Assembly: GCA_009731375.1 (NCBI GenBank)
Contig: BJOX01000170.1
Coordinates: forward strand, 655,872-719,871
Reading direction: 5' to 3'
Source of the DNA: Paulinella micropora
Lineage: Eukaryota > Cercozoa > Imbricatea > Euglyphida
DNA: 64,000 nucleotides
The notes beneath the pieces are model-generated. The model did no database searches, was not told where the DNA came from, and worked only from the letters and a program-made list of their open reading frames with translations. This document shows positions 53,484 through 63,771 of the stretch, one piece after another; position 1 is the stretch's first letter; each line of letters opens with the position of its first letter. Made by a program: the position numbers and the translations under genes.

Positions 53484-54263
53484 GTCTATCTATCTATCTA
53501 TCTACTATCTATCCATCTATCTATCAGGGTATTTGCTATCTGTGGCCTGGTCGGATGTTTATGCTTTGGCCATGCAACAACTGAAGTTCTTGTTCTTATT
53601 TGCCACTGCATTGCCCCGGTATGTTATGTATGTTGTTTATGTATATAATCTTAATCTTTTTTTTTTAATAAGTTCTTGCTCCTATTCGCTACTGCACTGC
53701 CCCGGTATGTTATGTATGAATGTGTGTATGCAAGTATGTGTGTGTATGTGTGTATGTCTTGTTCCTCTTCGCTACTGCACTGCCCCGGTATGTTATGTAT
53801 GAATGTGTGTATGTTATGTATGAATGTGTGTATGTATATGTGTGTGTATGTGTATGTATGTATGTATTGTTCCTATTCGCTACTGCACTGCCCCGGTATG
53901 TTATGTATGAATGTGTGTATGTATGTATGTATGTGTATGTATCTATGTCTTGTTCCTCTTCGCTACTGCACTGCCCCGGTATGTTATGAATGTGTGTATG
54001 TATGTATGTGTGTGTGTATGTGCATCTATGTATGTCTTGTTCCTCTTCGCTACATGTTATGTATGAATGTGTGTATGCAAGTATGTGTGTGCATGTATGT
54101 ATGTCTTGTTCCTATTCGCGACTGCACTGCCCCGGTATGTTATGTATGAATGTGTGTATGCAAGTATGTGTGTGTATGTATGTATCTTGTTCCTATTCGC
54201 TACTGCACTGCCCCGGTATGTTATGTATGTATGTGTGTATGTATGTATGTATGTGAGTGTGTG

Positions 54264-54336
<73 letters not shown>

Positions 54337-54772
54337 ATGTATGTAAGTCTGTACGTATGTATGTATGTTGTTTATGTATATTATGTATGTATGCATGCAT
54401 GTATGTATGTATGTATGTATGTATGTATGTAGTTGTGAAGGTTTTGCCTCCAGCAAGTATTGATACATACATACATACATACATACATACCATACATACT
54501 ACATACATATCATAAACAACATACATACATACATACATACACACACGTACATACATACTCACATTGTATGTATGTTGTGAAGGTTCTGCCTTGGGCAAGT
54601 AGTGATTCGCTTTGTATGTAAGTGTGTATGTCTGTATGTATACATGTATGTGTGTATGTATGTATGTTGTTGAAGGTTTTGTCCTCCAGCAAGTATTGAT
54701 TCGCTTCGTACATACATACATACATACATACATACATACATACATACATACATACATACATACATAGATACA

Positions 54773-54803
<31 letters not shown>

Positions 54804-55376
54804 CATAAACAACATACACACATACATGCAGACTTACATACATACATACACACACACACGTACATAAATTGTATGTATGTTGTTTTGAAGGTTCTGCCTC
54901 CAGCAAGTATTGATTCGCTTTGTATGTATGTGTGTACGTCTGTATGTATAGTATGTGTGTATGTATGTATGTTGTTGAAGGTTTTGTCTCCAGCAAGTAT
55001 TGATTCGCTTCTTACATACATACATACATACATACATACAGACATACATACATACATATCATACATACATACATACATACACACACGTCATACATTCACA
55101 CGTATGTATGTTGTTGTGAAGGTTCTGCCTCCAGCAAGTATTGATTCGCTTTGTATGTATGTATGTATGTATGTATGTATGTGTGTGTGTATGTATGTAT
55201 GTTGTTGTGAAGCTTTTGCCTCCAGCAAATATTGATTCGCTTGTATGTATGTATGTATGTATGTATGTATGTGTGTATGTATGTATGTTGTTGAAGGTTT
55301 TGCCTCCAACAAGTATTGATTCGCTTCTATGGTTGCTGGATGAGCCGTTCTTATCTCGATAAGGTATCTGTTTCGC

Positions 55377-55447
<71 letters not shown>

Positions 55448-55448
55448 G

Positions 55449-55482
<34 letters not shown>

Positions 55483-56198
55483 AACGTAAGTAATTTAGCG
55501 CAAGGTGGAATATAGGCAATAGTGAGGCAAATGCAGGAGAAAAAAGGCGTTTGGGAGATAAGGAGAGGGACATAAAGGCAATAGTGAAGCAAATTCAGGA
55601 GGAAAAGGCAATGGGGAGATAAGGAGAGGGACATGAAGGCAATGGTGAGGCGAATGCAGGAGGAAAAAGCCATGGGGAGATAAGGAGAGGGACATAAAGG
55701 GAATAGTGAGGCAAGGGGAGGGACATAAAGGGAATAGTGAGGCAAGGGGAGGGACATTAAGGCAATAGTCAGGCAAAGGGAAGGACATTAAAGGCAATAG
55801 TGAGGCAAAGGGAGGGACATTAAAGGCAATAGTGAGGCAAACGGAGGGACATAAAAGGCAATAGTGAGGCAAAGTGAGGGACATTAAAGGCAATAGTGAG
55901 GCAAAGTGAGGGACATTAAAGGCAATAATGAGGCAGTGGTGAAATAAGGAGAGGGACATAGAGGCAGAGGCAAGCAGAGGGATATAACATGAGTAATGAG
56001 GCAAGGGGAGGTTGATAAATGCAATAGTGAGGGCGAGAAAGGCATTGATTTCTACAGAAACTGTTGATTTGCTTGTATCACTACTGAAGGTTACATTAAA
56101 AACACATGCATACATACATACATACATGTATGTTATGTCAAACAGGAACACGTAGAATCGTTGGAGTTTGGGCCATCTATTTCGTTCGGTCCCTCTCA

Positions 56199-56247
<49 letters not shown>

Positions 56248-56408
56248 TTATTATGGTAGTTGTTACATTTTTTGTTTTTTGTTTTTGTTTTTGTTTTGTA
56301 TTGTTTGGTTGGTTGGTTGGTTGGTTTGTTTGCTTGCTTGTTTGCTTGTTTGTTTTGTTTGTTTCTTTGTTTGCTGATGGAATTTGCTTCCAGGTGCGTG
56401 TGATATGG

Positions 56409-56449
<41 letters not shown>

Positions 56450-56484
56450 CATCCATCCATCCATCCATCCATCCATCCATCTAT

Positions 56485-56538
<54 letters not shown>

Positions 56539-56585
56539 GTCTGTATATCTAACTATCTGTCTATCTATCTATTTATCTATCTATT

Positions 56586-56650
<65 letters not shown>

Positions 56651-58086
56651 GCGGGGGTTTAGGCCTCATACATTGTCATCATTGTAGCTTGCGCAAGCTT
56701 ACGGTGCTCAAAACACTTGGACTAACGGCTTCCTTTTCTTTCTCTTCTTCCTTATCCTCCCACTCTCCATTCCTAGATTGCCTTTTTCTTCAACGTCCTT
56801 CCTCCTCTTCTTTTTCCAGAACACAGTCTACCCGTGATTCCCATCCCGGACACANNNNNNNNNNNNNNNNNNNNNNNNNNNNNNNNNNNNNNNNNNNNNN
56901 NNNNNNNNNNNNNNNNNNNNNNNNNNNNNNNNNNNNNNNNNNNNNNNNNNNNNNNNNNNNNNNNNNNNNNNNNNNNNNNNNNNNNNNNNNNNNNNNNNNN
57001 NNNNNNNNNNNNNNNNNNNNNNNNNNNNNNNNNNNNNNNNNNNNNNNNNNNNNNNNNNNNNNNNNNNNNNNNNNNNNNNNNNNNNNNNNNNNNNNNNNNN
57101 NNNNNNNNNNNNNNNNNNNNNNNNNNNNNNNNNNNNNNNNNNNNNNNNNNNNNNNNNNNNNNNNNNNNNNNNNNNNNNNNNNNNNNNNNNNNNNNNNNNN
57201 NNNNNNNNNNNNNNNNNNNNNNNNNNNNNNNNNNNNNNNNNNNNNNNNNNNNNNNNNNNNNNNNNNNNNNNNNNNNNNNNNNNNNNNNNNNNNNNNNNNN
57301 NNNNNNNNNNNNNNNNNNNNNNNNNNNNNNNNNNNNNNNNNNNNNNNNNNNNNNNNNNNNNNNNNNNNNNNNNNNNNNNNNNNNNNNNNNNNNNNNNNNN
57401 NNNNNNNNNNNNNNNNNNNNNNNNNNNNNNNNNNNNNNNNNNNNNNNNNNNNNNNNNNNNNNNNNNNNNNNNNNNNNNNNNNNNNNNNNNNNNNNNNNNN
57501 NNNNNNNNNNNNNNNNNNNNNNNNNNNNNNNNNNNNNNNNNNNNNNNNNNNNNNNNNNNNNNNNNNNNNNNNNNNNNNNNNNNNNNNNNNNNNNNNNNNN
57601 NNNNNNNNNNNNNNNNNNNNNNNNNNNNNNNNNNNNNNNNNNNNNNNNNNNNNNNNNNNNNNNNNNNNNNNNNNNNNNNNNNNNNNNNNNNNNNNNNNNN
57701 NNNNNNNNNNNNNNNNNNNNNNNNNNNNNNNNNNNNNNNNNNNNNNNNNNNNNNNNNNNNNNNNNNNNNNNNNNNNNNNNNTCAGGGTGCCCTTTCTCGC
57801 TTGTTGAGCCCGGAATAAAACCCACAGTGCTCTGTCGGTTTATACTAGACTGTCGAACAGTCTCGAAACTCCATCTGCTTACTGGGTCCTCTGTAATGGA
57901 GGTGGGAGCTCGTTCTGCAAGGGGCGCTTATGGAACGAGCCCTGGCCCCGCCTGGTACTAGGGAGATTTGGTATCCCTTCCGTGCAAAAAGCACGGCTTA
58001 GCTGGGCATCGGGTTAATACTTTACCCACAGACTTCCTTGGTTGACGAAATCAGAAGCTCCTTTTTTCTGACATTAGTCATATCTC

Positions 58087-58155
<69 letters not shown>

Positions 58156-58156
58156 A

Positions 58157-58208
<52 letters not shown>

Positions 58209-58847
58209 CTATCTGTCTATCTATCTATCTATCTATCTATCTATATATCTATCTATCTGTTCTATTCTATCTATTCGTCGTATCTATTCGTATCTATTCG
58301 TATCTATTCGTATCTATTCGTATCTATTCGTATCTATTCGTATCTATTCGTATCTATTCGTATCTATTCGTATCTATTCGTATCTATTCGTATCTATTCG
58401 TGTCTATTCGTATCTATGCGTATCTATTCGTAATCGATTCGTATCGATTCGTATCGATTCGTATCGATTCGTATCTATTCGTATCTATTCGTATCTATTC
58501 GCATCTATTCGTATCTATTCGTATCTATTCGTATCTATTCGTATCTATTCGTATCTATTCGTATCTATTCGTGTCTATTCGTGTCTATTCGTGTCTATTC
58601 GTGTCTATTCGTATCTATTCGTATCTATTCGTAATCGATTCGTATCGATTCGTATCGATTCGTATCGATTCGTATCTATGCGTATCTATGCGTATCTATG
58701 CGTATCTATGCGTATCTATGCGTATCTATGCTATCTATGCGTATCTATGCTATCTATGCTATCTATGCTATCTACGCTATCTACGCTATCTATGCTATCT
58801 ATGCTATCTATGCTATCTATGCTATCTATGCTATCTATTCTATCTAT

Positions 58848-58943
<96 letters not shown>

Positions 58944-59061
58944 GTCTATCTATCTATCTGTCTATCTATCTATCTATCTATCTACCTATCTACCTATCTA
59001 CCTATCTATCTATCTATCTATCTATCTATCTGTCTATCTATCTATCTATCTAATCTATCTA

Positions 59062-59144
<83 letters not shown>

Positions 59145-59213
59145 CATCCATCCATCTATCTATCCATCCATCCATCCATCCATCCATCTATCTATCCATC
59201 TATCTATCTATCC

Positions 59214-59260
<47 letters not shown>

Positions 59261-59318
59261 CTATCTATCCTATCTATCCTATCTATCTTATCTATCTATC
59301 CTATCTATCCTATCTATC

Positions 59319-59392
<74 letters not shown>

Positions 59393-59465
59393 GTCTGTCT
59401 GTCTATCTATCTGTCTGTCTGTCTGTCTGTCTATCTGTCTATCTATCTATCTGTCTATCTATCTG

Positions 59466-59520
<55 letters not shown>

Positions 59521-59646
59521 CTCTCTCTCTATCCATCTATCTATCTATCCATCTATCCATCCATCCATCCATCCATCCATCCAACTATCCATCCATCCAA
59601 CTATCCATCCATCCAACTATCCATCTATCTATCTATCCATCTATCC

Positions 59647-59719
<73 letters not shown>

Positions 59720-59739
59720 GCTAGCTAGTAGCTAGCTAG

Positions 59740-59773
<34 letters not shown>

Positions 59774-59990
59774 CTACCTATCTACCTACCTATCTATCTA
59801 TCATCTATGATGTAGGTGGGGGTGGTATGCTGTACACCTACTATTTGGGAGTGGCACATTACATCTACAAACACTACGACACCAGAAACATCAAAATCCT
59901 GGCCTCCAGCGGCGGGTCCTGGATAGATAGATATATAGGTAGATAGGTAGATAGGTAGGTTACTAGGTAGGCAAGTAGATAGAGATAGAT

Positions 59991-60028
<38 letters not shown>

Positions 60029-60101
60029 CGATAGATCGATAGATGGATAGATAGATAGATAGATAGATAGATGGATAGATAGATAGATAGATGGATAGAT
60101 G

Positions 60102-60134
<33 letters not shown>

Positions 60135-60189
60135 GATAGATAAGATGGATAGATAGATAGATAGATAGATAGATAGGTAGGTAGGTAGG

Positions 60190-60234
<45 letters not shown>

Positions 60235-60268
60235 GGATGGATGGATGGATGGATAGATAGATAGATCG

Positions 60269-60345
<77 letters not shown>

Positions 60346-60402
60346 CCTACCTACCTACCTACCTACCTACCTACCTACCTACCTACCTACCTACCTACCT
60401 AC

Positions 60403-60445
<43 letters not shown>

Positions 60446-60459
60446 CTATCTATCTATCT

Positions 60460-60502
<43 letters not shown>

Positions 60503-60725
60503 GTCTATCTATCTATCTATCTTTCTATCTACCTACCTATCTACCTACCTACCTACCTACCTACCTACCTACTTGCCTGCCTACCTACCTACCTACCTAC
60601 CTACCTACCTACTAATTAATCTATCTATCCACATAGTTGCTTTTCGGCCATACCTCTAGTGATGGGGTTAGATCCTTACGAGTGGTGCAAGAGTGACTGG
60701 TCATCTATCTATCTATCTATCTATG

Positions 60726-60778
<53 letters not shown>

Positions 60779-60791
60779 CTCTATCTCTCTA

Positions 60792-60847
<56 letters not shown>

Positions 60848-61437
60848 CAGACTTCCTTGGTTGACGAAATCAGAAGCTCCTTTTTTCTGACATTAGTCGA
60901 TATCTCATCAGTTGATCTCATCACTTACTCCACGGAGTGAACCAAGGCCACTTGAGGTGTCACTGACCCTCCCTTGGGCTTGGTTTTTTGAAATGGGTGC
61001 CATCTGTCGACAGACAGAGAATTAGGGGATGGTGTGGGTGTGCTGGGCCCGTGGTGTGCCTAGCCATACGCCTATAAGTCACATGCCGAAATAGCGACGG
61101 GAAGCACAATCCTGTTCCCTCAGGGTGCCCTTTCTCGCTTGTTGAGCCCGGAATAAAACCCACAGTGCTCTGTCGGTTTATACTAGACTGTCGAACAGTC
61201 TCGAAACTCCATCTGCTTACTGGGCCCTCTGTAATGGAGGTGGGAGCTCGTTCTGCAAGGGGCGCTTATGGAACGAGCCCTGGCCCCGCCTGGTACTAGG
61301 GAGCTTTGGTATCGCCTGTATCAGTCCCTTCCGTGCAAACATCACGGCTTAGCTGGGCATCGGGTTAATACTTTAACCACAGACTTCCTTGGTTGACGAA
61401 ATCAGAAGCTCCTTTTTTCTGACATTAGTCATATCTC

Positions 61438-61495
<58 letters not shown>

Positions 61496-61724
61496 GTCTA
61501 CCCGTGATTCCCATCCCGGACACATGCACAGTACACAAATTATTGTTTGATGTGAAACTGCGTTCCTTTGCAAGGACTACATTCCTTTGCGACATCTCAT
61601 CTATCTATCTATCTATCTATCTACCTACCTGGAGCGCATGGTCTCACCAACCATGACATTGCATCTATCTATCTATCTATCTACCTACCTACCTACCTAC
61701 CTACCTACCTACCTACCTACCTAC

Positions 61725-61823
<99 letters not shown>

Positions 61824-62585
61824 CCTATCTATGTTTCCACACTTCTGCCTTTATCTCCCTCATATTGCCCCACTATTGCCTTAATGTCCTCTTATCGGCT
61901 GACTGTTTCCTTTTTTATCTCTCGCACTGCCCCACTATTGCCTTAATGTCCCTCTTATCGGCTGACTATTACCTTTTTGTCCCTCGCATTGCCCCTCTAT
62001 TTCCTTAATTTCCTCTCATCGCCATACTAGTACGTTTGCGCAACTATTGGCTTGAATGTTCTCTCATTCGCTTTCTATTACCTTTTTGTCTCTCGCATAG
62101 CCCCACCGTGGCCTTAACACTATTTCCTTCCGTCCCTCGCATTGCCCCTCTATTTCCTTAATTTCCTCTCATCGCCTGACTATTATCTTTGCCCAACGAT
62201 GGGCTTGGATGTCCTCTGATTCGCTTGCTATTACCTTTTTGTCTCTCGAAATGCCGCACCATTGCCTCAATGTCCCCTGCTTGCCTATTTCCTTTTTGTC
62301 CCTGGCGTTGCTCCTATATTTCCTTAATTTCCTCTAATCGTGACTATTATCCTTGCTCGATTATTGGCTTGAATATCCTCTCATTCGCTTACTATTTCCT
62401 TTTTGTCTTTCATGGCCCCACCATGGCCTTAATGTCCTCTCACTGCCTGACTATTTCCTTTTTGTCCCTCGCATTGCCCCACTCTTGCCTTAATTTCCCC
62501 TCATCGCCTGCCCACTGCCTGTTGCCCCCAGGCCACGCTGTGTTGAGCACTATGCATCGCGAACGATGGGACAGTACATGGACAG
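49897..62585 (+). CDS. Patatin-like phospholipase gene with small exons in microsatellite DNA (3' end missing)
   Basis: Ten exons join in consistent phase: 49,897-49,933; 50,717-50,783; 52,419-52,485; 52,906-52,954; 53,528-53,618; 55,297-55,363; 56,146-56,188; 59,816-59,915; 60,637-60,699; 62,532-62,585. All introns are GT-AG and all nine phases agree (1, 2, 0, 1, 2, 0, 1, 2, 2). The product starts [13 protein letters not shown], has a polar part, then hydrophobic segments ([28 protein letters not shown]). It then enters a patatin fold: [19 protein letters not shown] (oxyanion-type Gly-rich motif), a helix, and [19 protein letters not shown], the nucleophile elbow with the candidate Ser in A-S-S-G-G instead of G-x-S-x-G. 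The catalytic Asp would lie beyond the gap at 62,775. Such enzymes hydrolyse acyl lipids; a membrane location is inferred from the hydrophobic stretch. Confidence 0.65.
49945..50345. repeat. (CT)n, (TTC)n and (TCC)n microsatellites in intron 1
   Basis: About 130 bp of TTC, then TCC and TGCTGT variants. The TTC tract keeps frames open on both strands. Confidence 0.97.
50346..50690. repeat. (GTAT)n / (GCAT)n microsatellite
   Basis: Tetranucleotide GTAT with GCAT variants up to the acceptor of exon 2. Confidence 0.97.
50749..51712 (+). repeat. Minisatellite of exon 2 edge plus (CCTTG)n, ten copies
   Basis: A ~48-bp core beginning CTCACTATGCCAAGTCGAAGG and ending GGTCATTTTG occurs ten times, at about 50,750, 50,818, 50,941, 51,030, 51,140, 51,234, 51,345, 51,427, 51,556 and 51,666. 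Copies are separated by 5-bp CCTTG/TCTTG repeats of variable number. The first copy is the 3' part of exon 2 with its donor (CATCG|GTCATT); the other nine spread into the intron. One copy has lost the GT (CATCGCTC). Confidence 0.9.
51762..51877. other. Assembly gap
   Basis: A run of N inside the pentanucleotide repeat region of intron 2. Confidence 0.99.
51878..52390. repeat. (TGTCT/TGCCT)n pentanucleotide satellite
   Basis: About 500 bp of 5-bp repeats (CTTGT/CTTGC) continue the spacer type seen in the minisatellite, up to the acceptor of exon 3. The unit length keeps frames open without meaning. Confidence 0.95.
52496..52900. repeat. (CTAC)n then (GTAT)n microsatellites
   Basis: (CTAC)n with CTGC variants at 52,496-52,712 and (GTAT)n at 52,767-52,900, in intron 3. 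Confidence 0.97.
52966..53270. repeat. (TA)n and (TCTA)n microsatellites with a decayed exon copy
   Basis: Between TCTA tracts, 53,121-53,163 (GTGGCCTGTTCGGATGTGAATG) is a diverged copy of part of exon 5 (GTGGCCTGGTCGGATGTTTATG at 53,541). Confidence 0.85.
53274..53427 (+). repeat. Dispersed repeat family C, copy 1
   Basis: It begins GATTGCCTTTTTCTTCAACG and ends TTGCGACATCTCATC, before a TCTA tract. Copies occur at 56,777-56,854 (cut by the gap) and 61,496-61,608 (5' part replaced by TCTA). Confidence 0.9.
53583..54250 (+). repeat. Minisatellite of exon 5 edge plus (GTAT)n, eight copies
   Basis: The unit TTGTTCCTATTCGCTACTGC...CCCCG|GTATGTTATGTATG is the last ~35 bases of exon 5 with its donor. 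Edges end at 53,618 (authentic), 53,704, 53,787, 53,895, 53,978, 54,134 and 54,215, plus one truncated copy near 54,040. Every full copy keeps the GTATGT donor. Confidence 0.9.
54250..54430. repeat. (GT)n and (GTAT)n microsatellites
   Basis: GT repeats at 54,255-54,330 and GTAT after them. Confidence 0.97.
54430..55331 (+). repeat. Minisatellite of exon 6 start plus (GTAT)n/(CATA)n, eight copies
   Basis: The unit (T)TGAAGGTTTTGCCTCCAGCA...ATTGATTCGCTT occurs near 54,434, 54,577, 54,671, 54,884, 54,975, 55,117, 55,208 and 55,292. The last is the authentic 5' edge of exon 6 with its acceptor (GTTGAAG|G). The preceding copies spread into the upstream intron, each framed by GTAT or CATA tracts. 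Confidence 0.9.
55377..55482. repeat. (TCTA)n microsatellite
   Basis: About 105 bp in intron 6. Confidence 0.98.
55497..56040 (-). repeat. Minisatellite around GGCAATAGTGAGGCAA, inverted relative to 61,858
   Basis: About a dozen imperfect ~32-55-bp units contain GGCAATAGTGAGGCAA and GGAGGGACATTAAA or GGAGAGGGACATAAA. The complement (TTGCCTCACTATTGCC) resembles sequence at 61,858-62,525, 51,706-51,757 and, more loosely, 24,980-25,080. Confidence 0.85.
56199..56662. repeat. (CT)n, (GTTT)n and (TCTA)n microsatellites in intron 7
   Basis: CT at 56,203-56,243, GTTT/GGTT near 56,300-56,370, then TCTA and TCCA to 56,650. Confidence 0.97.
56777..56854 (+). repeat. Dispersed repeat family C, copy 2 (cut by gap)
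   Basis: GATTGCCTTTTTCTTCAACG to CCCATCCCGGACACA, matching copy 1. Confidence 0.9.
56855..57781. other. Assembly gap in intron 7
   Basis: Run of N. The flanks belong to repeat families C and D, which are adjacent in reverse order at 61,118-61,608, so the gap probably holds repeats. Confidence 0.99.
57782..58088 (+). repeat. Repeat family D, copy 1
   Basis: It runs from TCAGGGTGCCCTTTCTCGCT to GACATTAGTCATATCTCATC and then into TCTA repeats. The copy at 61,118-61,439 is nearly identical apart from a few substitutions and an insertion near 61,315. Confidence 0.9.
58084..59800. repeat. (TCTA)n and (TATTCG)n-type microsatellite, 1.7 kb
   Basis: TCTA at 58,086-58,260, a block of GTATCTATTC and GTATCGATTC decamers (58,276-58,680), GTATCTATGC variants, then TCTA with CCAT, GTCT and CTAC variants to 59,800. 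All long ORFs here are repeat translations. Confidence 0.97.
59816..60699 (+). CDS. Exons 8-9 of the patatin-like gene: Gly-rich motif and nucleophile elbow
   Basis: Exon 8 (59,816-59,915) is a 100-nt island in microsatellite [23 protein letters not shown], then [10 protein letters not shown]. Its donor is GGCGG|GTCCTG. Exon 9 (60,637-60,699), after the acceptor CCACATAG, adds [21 protein letters not shown]. The join in phase 2 gives A-S-S-G-G followed by a hydrophobic helix and G-L-D-P, the usual continuation after a patatin nucleophile. This is the most diagnostic part of the gene. Confidence 0.7.
59928..60630. repeat. (GATA)n then (TCTA)n: 700-bp inverted microsatellite
   Basis: GATA repeats run from 59,928 to 60,266 and switch at GATCGATC to TCTA and CTAC repeats to 60,620. 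The two halves are mutually complementary and could form a hairpin with arms of about 330 bp. Confidence 0.9.
60700..60846. repeat. (TCTA)n microsatellite
   Basis: About 145 bp with CTCT variants after exon 9. Confidence 0.97.
60846..61439 (+). repeat. Repeat family D, copies 2 and 3 with intervening sequence
   Basis: The 3' end of family D (AGACTTCCTTGGTTGACGAA to GACATTAGTC) stands at 60,848-60,899, followed by 220 bp of other sequence (60,900-61,117) and a full copy at 61,118-61,439. This suggests a tandem arrangement of a ~540-bp unit. Confidence 0.85.
61440..61855. repeat. (TCTA)n/(CTAC)n tracts and family C copy 3
   Basis: TCTA tracts at 61,440-61,495 and 61,603-61,830, with family C sequence (TCTACCCGTGATTCCCATCC to GCGACATCTCATC) at 61,496-61,608 between them. 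Confidence 0.9.
61858..62525 (+). repeat. Minisatellite around CACTATTGCCTTAATGTCC
   Basis: About ten degenerate ~60-80-bp units with CCCCACTATTGCCTTAATG, CTC(T/A)TCG and TTCCTTTTTGTC(C/T)CTCGCAT. It is the inverse orientation of the array at 55,497 and ends at the acceptor of exon 10. Confidence 0.8.
62532..62585 (+). CDS. Exon 10 of the patatin-like gene
   Basis: The acceptor is GTTGCCCCCAG and the donor ACAG|GTACAT. It completes a Trp codon with exon 9 and reads [18 protein letters not shown], a helix consistent with the segment after the nucleophile helix of patatins. It leaves in phase 2. A possible next exon begins near 62,700 (PPFHKESLHTNRWNKG) and runs into the gap; this is weak. Confidence 0.5.
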
Positions 62586-62774
62586 GTACATTTGTTGTTG
62601 TTGTTGTTGTTGTTGTTGCTGTTGCTGTTGCTGTTGCTGAATAATAATATGTATGTATCGTCTGCCAATTGCTGAGCCAAAAGGCCATGTGCATCCAGTC
62701 CTCCATTCCATAAGGAAAGTCTCCACACCAATCGGTGGAATAAAGGAAGTGACGGCATAGAACATTACTCTAGG

Positions 62775-63373
62775 NNNNNNNNNNNNNNNNNNNNNNNNNN
62801 NNNNNNNNNNNNNNNNNNNNNNNNNNNNNNNNNNNNNNNNNNNNNNNNNNNNNNNNNNNNNNNNNNNNNNNNNNNNNNNNNNNNNNNNNNNNNNNNNNNN
62901 NNNNNNNNNNNNNNNNNNNNNNNNNNNNNNNNNNNNNNNNNNNNNNNNNNNNNNNNNNNNNNNNNNNNNNNNNNNNNNNNNNNNNNNNNNNNNNNNNNNN
63001 NNNNNNNNNNNNNNNNNNNNNNNNNNNNNNNNNNNNNNNNNNNNNNNNNNNNNNNNNNNNNNNNNNNNNNNNNNNNNNNNNNNNNNNNNNNNNNNNNNNN
63101 NNNNNNNNNNNNNNNNNNNNNNNNNNNNNNNNNNNNNNNNNNNNNNNNNNNNNNNNNNNNNNNNNNNNNNNNNNNNNNNNNNNNNNNNNNNNNNNNNNNN
63201 NNNNNNNNNNNNNNNNNNNNNNNNNNNNNNNNNNNNNNNNNNNNNNNNNNNNNNNNNNNNNNNNNNNNNNNNNNNNNNNNNNNNNNNNNNNNNNNNNNNN
63301 NNNNNNNNNNNNNNNNNNNNNNNNNNNNNNNNNNNNNNNNNNNNNNNNNNNNNNNNNNNNNNNNNNNNNNNNN
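62775..63373. other. Assembly gap
   Basis: Run of N; the 3' part of the patatin-like gene may lie in or beyond it. Confidence 0.99.
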
Positions 63374-63636
63374 CTAATGGCATATCCTCAACGGACATAA
63401 GCCTCCAATACCCTTGTTCGAGGTCCTCCACCCCCCCGTGTCAGTCTCTCGCCTGATGATCGGGGCCACCGATGGAGCTCCTGAGGGCAAGACTGCACTA
63501 AGCCGAGGTTATTCCGCAGTCCCAGCAACTTCTTGCAAGACGTCACCGAATGTGCAAGTGCATACACCAAGCGCGGTTGCTACTCGAAACCCCACCCATA
63601 ACAATCTGGTGTCTGCTGGGTCCTGGGCTATCAACC
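63374..63636 (+). repeat. Interspersed repeat, inverted partner of 9,051-9,096
   Basis: The last 46 bases (63,590-63,635) are the reverse complement of 9,051-9,096. The rest, rich in CCACC and GCAAG motifs, has no visible counterpart because the other copy runs into a gap. Confidence 0.65.
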
Positions 63637-63686
63637 TTGTTGCTGTTGTTGTTTGTTGTTGTTTGTTGTTGTTTGTTGTTGTTTGC

Positions 63687-63769
<83 letters not shown>
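63637..63769. repeat. (GTT)n-like and (ATT)n microsatellites
   Basis: Four GTTGTTTGTTGTT units followed by about 80 bp of ATT, directly before the SINE. Confidence 0.97.
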
Positions 63770-63771
63770 GT

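Noticed and set aside
58084-59800. ORFs of 200-377 codons on the + strand
   Set aside because: They are translations of TCTA and related repeats (Ser-Ile-Tyr-Leu), open only because the unit lacks stops.
62700-62774. Eleventh exon of the patatin-like gene
   Set aside because: Phase 2 and an open frame to the gap would fit, but the peptide has no recognisable match and the acceptor choice is arbitrary; kept only as a remark.
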